This document shows positions 60,930 to 64,000 of a stretch of DNA of 64,000 nucleotides, piece after piece. A model generated the notes under the pieces. That model saw only the letters and a list, made by a program, of their open reading frames with translations. It did no database searches and was not told where the DNA came from. Made by a program: the position numbers and the translations under genes. The stretch covers positions 124,001-188,000 of the forward strand of contig NZ_SORI01000001.1 of NCBI RefSeq assembly GCF_004366815.1, read 5' to 3'. Source of the DNA: Aminivibrio pyruvatiphilus. GTDB lineage: Bacteria; Synergistota; Synergistia; Synergistales; Aminobacteriaceae. Position 1 is the stretch's first letter; every line of letters begins with the position of its first letter.

Positions 60930-62243
60930 CTATTCCCCGGCCGGTGCGGGTTCTGCAAAGACGAAGCAGTCGCCTCCCGCAGTCTTCCCCGAGGAGAGAG
61001 CCGTTTCCGCCGACCGGAGGAGGGTCTTCCCGTCCAGTCCGTTTTCGGGGAACAGGCTGATGCCGATGGTGGCCGACAGGGAAATGTTCCCGCTGTACCC
61101 CACGGCCGCCGTTCGCACCGCCCCGAGGATCCGGTCCGCCGTCATGGCGGCTTCCTCCCTGTTCCGCAGCTTCGGGAGGATGAGGTAGAAGTTCACTCCC
61201 TCCATTCGGTAGAGGATGTCGTCCTGGCGGCAGGCGCCCTGAATTTTTCGGGCCACTCCCTTAAGCAGGAGGTCGGCCATGTCCCGTCCGATGGCCTCGT
61301 TCACCGCATTGAAATGGTCCAGGTCGATCATGAAAAAAGCCAGGGATGAACTGGTCCGCTGGGCGTCCGCCAGGGAGAAGAGCAGCTTCCTGTTGAAATG
61401 CCCCCTGTTCGACGGGCTTCCGAGGGGGTCGTGGCCTGCCTGGAGCATGATTTCATCCTCCAGTTCCTTCCTGGATGTGGCATCCAGGGCCACCACGATG
61501 GCCGACCGTTTTCCCCCGAAGGATCCGGCGAAGGGCGATACCCGGGCCTCCTGGAAATAAGTCCGCCCGCCGACGGAAATCTCGAAGGTGAAAAACTGCG
61601 GGGTTTCCGTTTCGATACACCGTTTCACCGGAATGAGGAGTTCACTGCCCCGTTCCGGGGGCAGCACCTCGTCAACTTTCTTTCCCACAAGTCCGGCCGC
61701 TTCCTTCACAAGGGGGGTATCCGGCGACCCGGTGACCCGGAGGCATTCCCCGTCTTCCGCCACGACGAGAAGCACCGCGGGAATGGCGTTCAGCAGTGCC
61801 TGGAGATCCTCTTCGTTCTTCCTGAGACGAACGTCCGCTTCCTTGTGGGCCGTTATGTCCGCAAGAGTCCAGAGAAATTCGTCGGGAACGCCGGGGGAGT
61901 GCTCCAGGCGGCATACCCTGTGGGATACCCACCGCCAGTTCCCGTCTGCTGCGGCGATCCTGTACACCCTGGATGCGCAGTCCGGCACCAGGTCCAGCCC
62001 GTCCCTGTCGGCGGGGTGGATGATATCTGCATAGCGGACTTTCCCCGAGGTGAAATCGGAAGGGGTATATCCGAAGGAGGCGATGGCTCCCGAGACGAAG
62101 CACGGCACGTCCCTGCTGCCGGAAAGCCAGACCATGGAAACCACCGGACTGATGTTGACCACGTGTTCGAAATTGACTCCGCCGCAACTCTCCATTTCCG
62201 CTTCAGCTCCCTTTGCTCTGTTCTTCAACGACCGGAAAGGCAT
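60930..62243 (-). CDS. PAS-PAS protein with degenerate GGDEF domain
   Basis: The 437-residue protein has two PAS-like domains (about 25-145 and 150-270) and a C-terminal GGDEF-fold domain (275-430). Where the active site should read GGDEF the sequence is EGVNF (in RMEGVNFYLILP), and the usual DxLTGLxNR start of the domain is replaced by HDPLGSPSNRGHF. It is very unlikely to make cyclic di-GMP and is more likely a GTP- or c-di-GMP-binding or purely structural regulator. The start at 62243 is preferred (GGAAGG eight bases upstream); ATGs at 62273 and 62345 are alternatives, the last lying in the neighbouring promoter. Confidence 0.8.
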   Translation of the reverse strand: MPFRSLKNRAKGAEAEMESCGGVNFEHVVNISPVVSMVWLSGSRDVPCFVSGAIASFGYTPSDFTSGKVRYADIIHPADRDGLDLVPDCASRVYRIAAADGNWRWVSHRVCRLEHSPGVPDEFLWTLADITAHKEADVRLRKNEEDLQALLNAIPAVLLVVAEDGECLRVTGSPDTPLVKEAAGLVGKKVDEVLPPERGSELLIPVKRCIETETPQFFTFEISVGGRTYFQEARVSPFAGSFGGKRSAIVVALDATSRKELEDEIMLQAGHDPLGSPSNRGHFNRKLLFSLADAQRTSSSLAFFMIDLDHFNAVNEAIGRDMADLLLKGVARKIQGACRQDDILYRMEGVNFYLILPKLRNREEAAMTADRILGAVRTAAVGYSGNISLSATIGISLFPENGLDGKTLLRSAETALSSGKTAGGDCFVFAEPAPAGE

Positions 62244-62303
62244 GCCCGCGACCTTCCGGAGCAATTGTACCATACGCTGTCGTACCCTTTCCCTCCGGCC
62301 CTC

Positions 62304-62332
62304 TTGACAGGATGCATTTGATTGATTATTCT
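62304..62332 (+). promoter_or_regulatory. Promoter of the GntR regulator gene
   Basis: Perfect TTGACA (62304-62309), a 17-base spacer and TATTCT (62327-62332). The paired operator starts three bases after the -10, so bound regulator would block transcription initiation. Confidence 0.8.
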
Positions 62333-62334
62333 TG

Positions 62335-62364
62335 TGGTATACCATGGAAGGAAGTGGTATACCA
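62335..62364 (+). promoter_or_regulatory. Paired palindromic operator for a GntR-type repressor
   Basis: The 10-bp palindrome TGGTATACCA occurs twice, at 62335-62344 and 62355-62364, with centres exactly 20 bases apart (two helical turns). The second is a 12-bp palindrome including flanking G and C. TGGTATACCA-like sites are typical for FadR-subfamily GntR regulators. The position on the promoter of the GntR gene itself implies autoregulation. Confidence 0.85.
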
Positions 62365-62365
62365 C

Positions 62366-63028
62366 TTGAGGAAGGACAATCTTGCCTCCGGGGTGTACGA
62401 GAGGATCAAAAAGGGCATTCTCTCCCTGGAGTATCCCCCGGGGTATATTCTGCAGGAGCGGAATCTCGCCGAAGAGCTCGGCATGAGCCGGACTCCGGTC
62501 CGGGAGGCGGTCCACCGCCTCTCCCAGGAGGGGTGGCTGCGGGTGAATTCCCGGAAGAACATCCAGGTCCGCCCGGTGTCGTCTTCTGATCTTCGGGAGG
62601 TGTTCCAGGCGCGGAAGATTCTCGAGCGGGACGCCCTGGAGCTTCTTCTCGCCACGGGCCTTGCCCGGGAGGCGGGGCGGAAGATGGCCGCCATGGCCGG
62701 GGCGATGAATGAGTCCCGGGGAAGCCTGTTTTCCTTCATCACGGCGGACCAGTCGTTTCACTCGGTGCTCTTTCTCGTTCTGGGGAACTCCGTTCTCCGG
62801 AAATTCTGGAACGCCGTAAGCGAGGAGATGATCTGGCTGGGCATGCTGGCCATGAACGAGAAACGGTATGACGACGTCCTGGCGGAACACGGCAGAATAC
62901 TGGCGGCAGTGGAGGAAGGCAGAAAGCGGGCTGCCCGGGAGGCCCTCCTGGAGCATCTCGAAAAAACAGAGGACATACTGTTGCGGAAGATCGACGACGT
63001 TTCGTCCTCATACGGAAGAGGGAGCTGA
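62366..63028 (+). CDS. GntR family transcriptional regulator (FCD/FadR subfamily)
   Basis: The protein (about 220 residues) has a winged-helix DNA-binding domain (about 10-75: GVYERIKKGILSLEYPPG, LAEELGMSRTPVREAVHRL) and a helical C-terminal effector domain of FCD type with metal-site-like histidines near 135 and 182. The start is unclear. In-frame ATG at 62312 lies upstream of the predicted transcription start; GTG at 62354 and TTG at 62366 lie after it, and TTG gives a standard GntR N-terminus with GGAAGGA upstream. It probably regulates the DUF2848 and nitrilase-like genes downstream as well as itself. Confidence 0.85.
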   Translation: MRKDNLASGVYERIKKGILSLEYPPGYILQERNLAEELGMSRTPVREAVHRLSQEGWLRVNSRKNIQVRPVSSSDLREVFQARKILERDALELLLATGLAREAGRKMAAMAGAMNESRGSLFSFITADQSFHSVLFLVLGNSVLRKFWNAVSEEMIWLGMLAMNEKRYDDVLAEHGRILAAVEEGRKRAAREALLEHLEKTEDILLRKIDDVSSSYGRGS

Positions 63029-63032
63029 CGAC

Positions 63033-63716
63033 ATGCGGATGAAAAGTGCTGTACTGAGAAAAGACGGTGTCTCCGGAGAGGTGCTTCTCTCCTGGGATGC
63101 CTGCGTGGCGGCGGGGTACACCGGCCGGGACCAGGCGGGAGTGCTCGCCCACGTGGAGGAGCTGCGGAAGATCGGCGTTCCGGCTCCCGAGAAGGTGCCG
63201 TCCATGTACTGGGTGGAGCCGGAGCGGGTGTCGAACACGGGCCTGCTGTGGGTGGTGGGCGAATTTTCCTCCGGCGAGGGAGAGGTGTTCCTCGCCCGGG
63301 ACGAGAGGGGAAACCTCTGCGTGACCGTGGCCAGCGACCATACGGACAGGGCTCTCGAGACGGTGTCGGTGGCCAAGGCGAAGCAGGCCTGCTCGAAGGT
63401 CATCGGCTCCCTCTTCTGGAGGGTGGACGAGGTCAGGGGACACTGGGATTCCATCGAACTGAGAACCTGGAATGACGGGAAGCTCTACCAGGAGGGAACC
63501 CTCGGGAAAATGCTTCCCCCGGAGAAGCTTTTCGAACTGGCCAGGGAGGACGCCCCGGCCGGGACGGGAAGGCTCGCCCTGTTCAGCGGCACCCTGCCGG
63601 TGCTCGGCGAGGGGATCGTCTACGGGACGCGGTACGTCCTCTCCCTGAAGGATCCCGTTCTTGGAAGGGAGATCCGGCACGAGTATTCCGTCCGGGTCCT
63701 TCCCGACCGCAATTGA
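63033..63716 (+). CDS. DUF2848 family protein
   Basis: The 227-residue protein shows the DUF2848 pattern: AGYTGRDQAGVLAHVEEL (near 25-42), GVPAPEKVPSMYWV, SSGEGEV, SDHTDRALE near 106, KQAC, and HWDSIELR near 140. The family is of unknown activity and often lies near amidase or hydantoin-utilisation genes. Cytosolic. The ATG at 63033 (an ATG at 63039 is also in frame) follows AGAGGGAG; it starts five bases after the regulator stop, so it belongs to the same operon. The nitrilase-like gene follows 12 bases downstream. Confidence 0.8.
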   Translation: MRMKSAVLRKDGVSGEVLLSWDACVAAGYTGRDQAGVLAHVEELRKIGVPAPEKVPSMYWVEPERVSNTGLLWVVGEFSSGEGEVFLARDERGNLCVTVASDHTDRALETVSVAKAKQACSKVIGSLFWRVDEVRGHWDSIELRTWNDGKLYQEGTLGKMLPPEKLFELAREDAPAGTGRLALFSGTLPVLGEGIVYGTRYVLSLKDPVLGREIRHEYSVRVLPDRN

Positions 63717-63728
63717 GGAGGTGGTTCC

Positions 63729-64000
63729 GTGAAGCTTCGAGTCGGCGTGCTGCAGCTTGATGTCGCCCTGGGCGACCGGGAGAAGAACAGGAAAAACGTG
63801 GAGAAGTGGATGGCCTCGGTGTCCGTTCCGTCCGACATGCCCACGGCGGTGGTCATACCGGAGATCTGGGACGTGGGGTACGCCCTCGACAGGGCGGCGG
63901 AACTCGCGGACCCGGAAGGCAAGGGGGCGGCCGAGTTTCTCGGAAGCCTGGCGAAGAAGTACGGGGTGTGGTTCGTGGGCGGTTCCGTGCTCGCCTCCAC
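63729..64000 (+). CDS. Carbon-nitrogen hydrolase (nitrilase superfamily), 5' part only
   Basis: The frame begins with GTG at 63729 behind GAGGAGG and runs off the window after about 90 residues. The start RVGVLQLDVALGDREKN and the catalytic-glutamate context VVIPEIWDVGY (E44) are typical of nitrilase-superfamily amidases such as omega-amidase or N-carbamoyl amino acid hydrolases. The remaining catalytic lysine and cysteine lie beyond the edge. With DUF2848 and the GntR regulator it probably forms an amide-degrading operon. Confidence 0.82.
   Translation, partial: MKLRVGVLQLDVALGDREKNRKNVEKWMASVSVPSDMPTAVVIPEIWDVGYALDRAAELADPEGKGAAEFLGSLAKKYGVWFVGGSVLAS

Noticed and set aside
58799-60958. 719-codon minus-strand open frame opposite kinase genes
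   Set aside because: Antisense shadow of the DUF1537 and glycerate kinase genes, both of which have clear motifs.
62312-62365. ATG at 62312 as the GntR start
   Set aside because: It lies inside the promoter, before the predicted transcription start, and would place the operators inside the coding region.

Overview
The window is a GC-rich chromosomal segment with dense coding, short gaps and many ATGA or TCATGA start-stop overlaps. Gene content suggests an anaerobic, amino-acid- and organic-acid-fermenting bacterium. The evidence is ferredoxin-linked 2-oxoacid oxidoreductase next to ADP-forming acyl-CoA synthetase, threonine deaminase, TRAP and TRAP-TAXI importers, a sodium-pump decarboxylase beta subunit, and no respiratory genes. 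A member of the Synergistota is the best guess from this mixture; it is an inference, since the window holds no rRNA. No tRNA, rRNA, insertion sequence, phage or CRISPR array was seen.

Layout. 1-6033: TRAP permeases (dctQM type), E2 and E3 of a 2-oxoacid or acetoin dehydrogenase complex, and lipoate ligase on the other strand. 6.3-13.7 kb: housekeeping and repair genes (metallo-hydrolase, DnaQ-like exonuclease, family-4 uracil-DNA glycosylase, radical-SAM activase, J-domain protein, PEP carboxykinase-like protein). 13.9-18.2 kb: MATE exporter, a DUF1576 membrane protein behind a 27-codon upstream ORF, and a DUF917 protein. 18.3-24.2 kb: korA-korB-korC-sucC-sucD-korD followed by threonine ammonia-lyase, which together can explain threonine to propionate plus ATP. 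24.3-28.1 kb: cyclic amidohydrolase, hydantoin/Asp-Glu racemase family protein and D-aminoacylase. 28.2-35 kb: two TRAP-TAXI transporters placed back to back with different gene orders. 35-39.8 kb (minus strand): a ferric-iron-type ABC importer whose binding-protein gene is frameshifted and whose permease carries an extra extracytoplasmic domain. 39.8-47.6 kb: TULIP-like DUF4403 protein, decarboxylase beta subunit, divergent glutamine synthetase, DUF362 ferredoxin protein, GNAT-like protein and CCA-adding enzyme. 47.7-55.4 kb: two coupled secreted proteins (one of 1196 residues with a PKD domain), an HDOD protein and a diguanylate cyclase. 56-60.9 kb: larA-like, pdxA2-like, four-carbon acid kinase and glycerate kinase genes. 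60.9-64 kb: a degenerate GGDEF protein, a GntR regulator with a paired operator, a DUF2848 protein and the start of a nitrilase-family gene cut by the window edge.

The most unusual structure is a dispersed, modular foldback repeat present four times (6076-6205, 13743-13843, 26321-26448 inverted, 55374-55815). All copies share the same arms but carry different central modules. The last copy contains seven 48-bp tandem units whose final unit shows a compensatory base-pair change in its hairpin. Strong sigma-70-type promoters can be read before korA, the first TAXI gene, the ABC importer, the decarboxylase gene, the glutamine synthetase gene and the GntR gene. Intrinsic terminators or attenuators lie between E2 and E3 and between the first TAXI binding protein and its permease.
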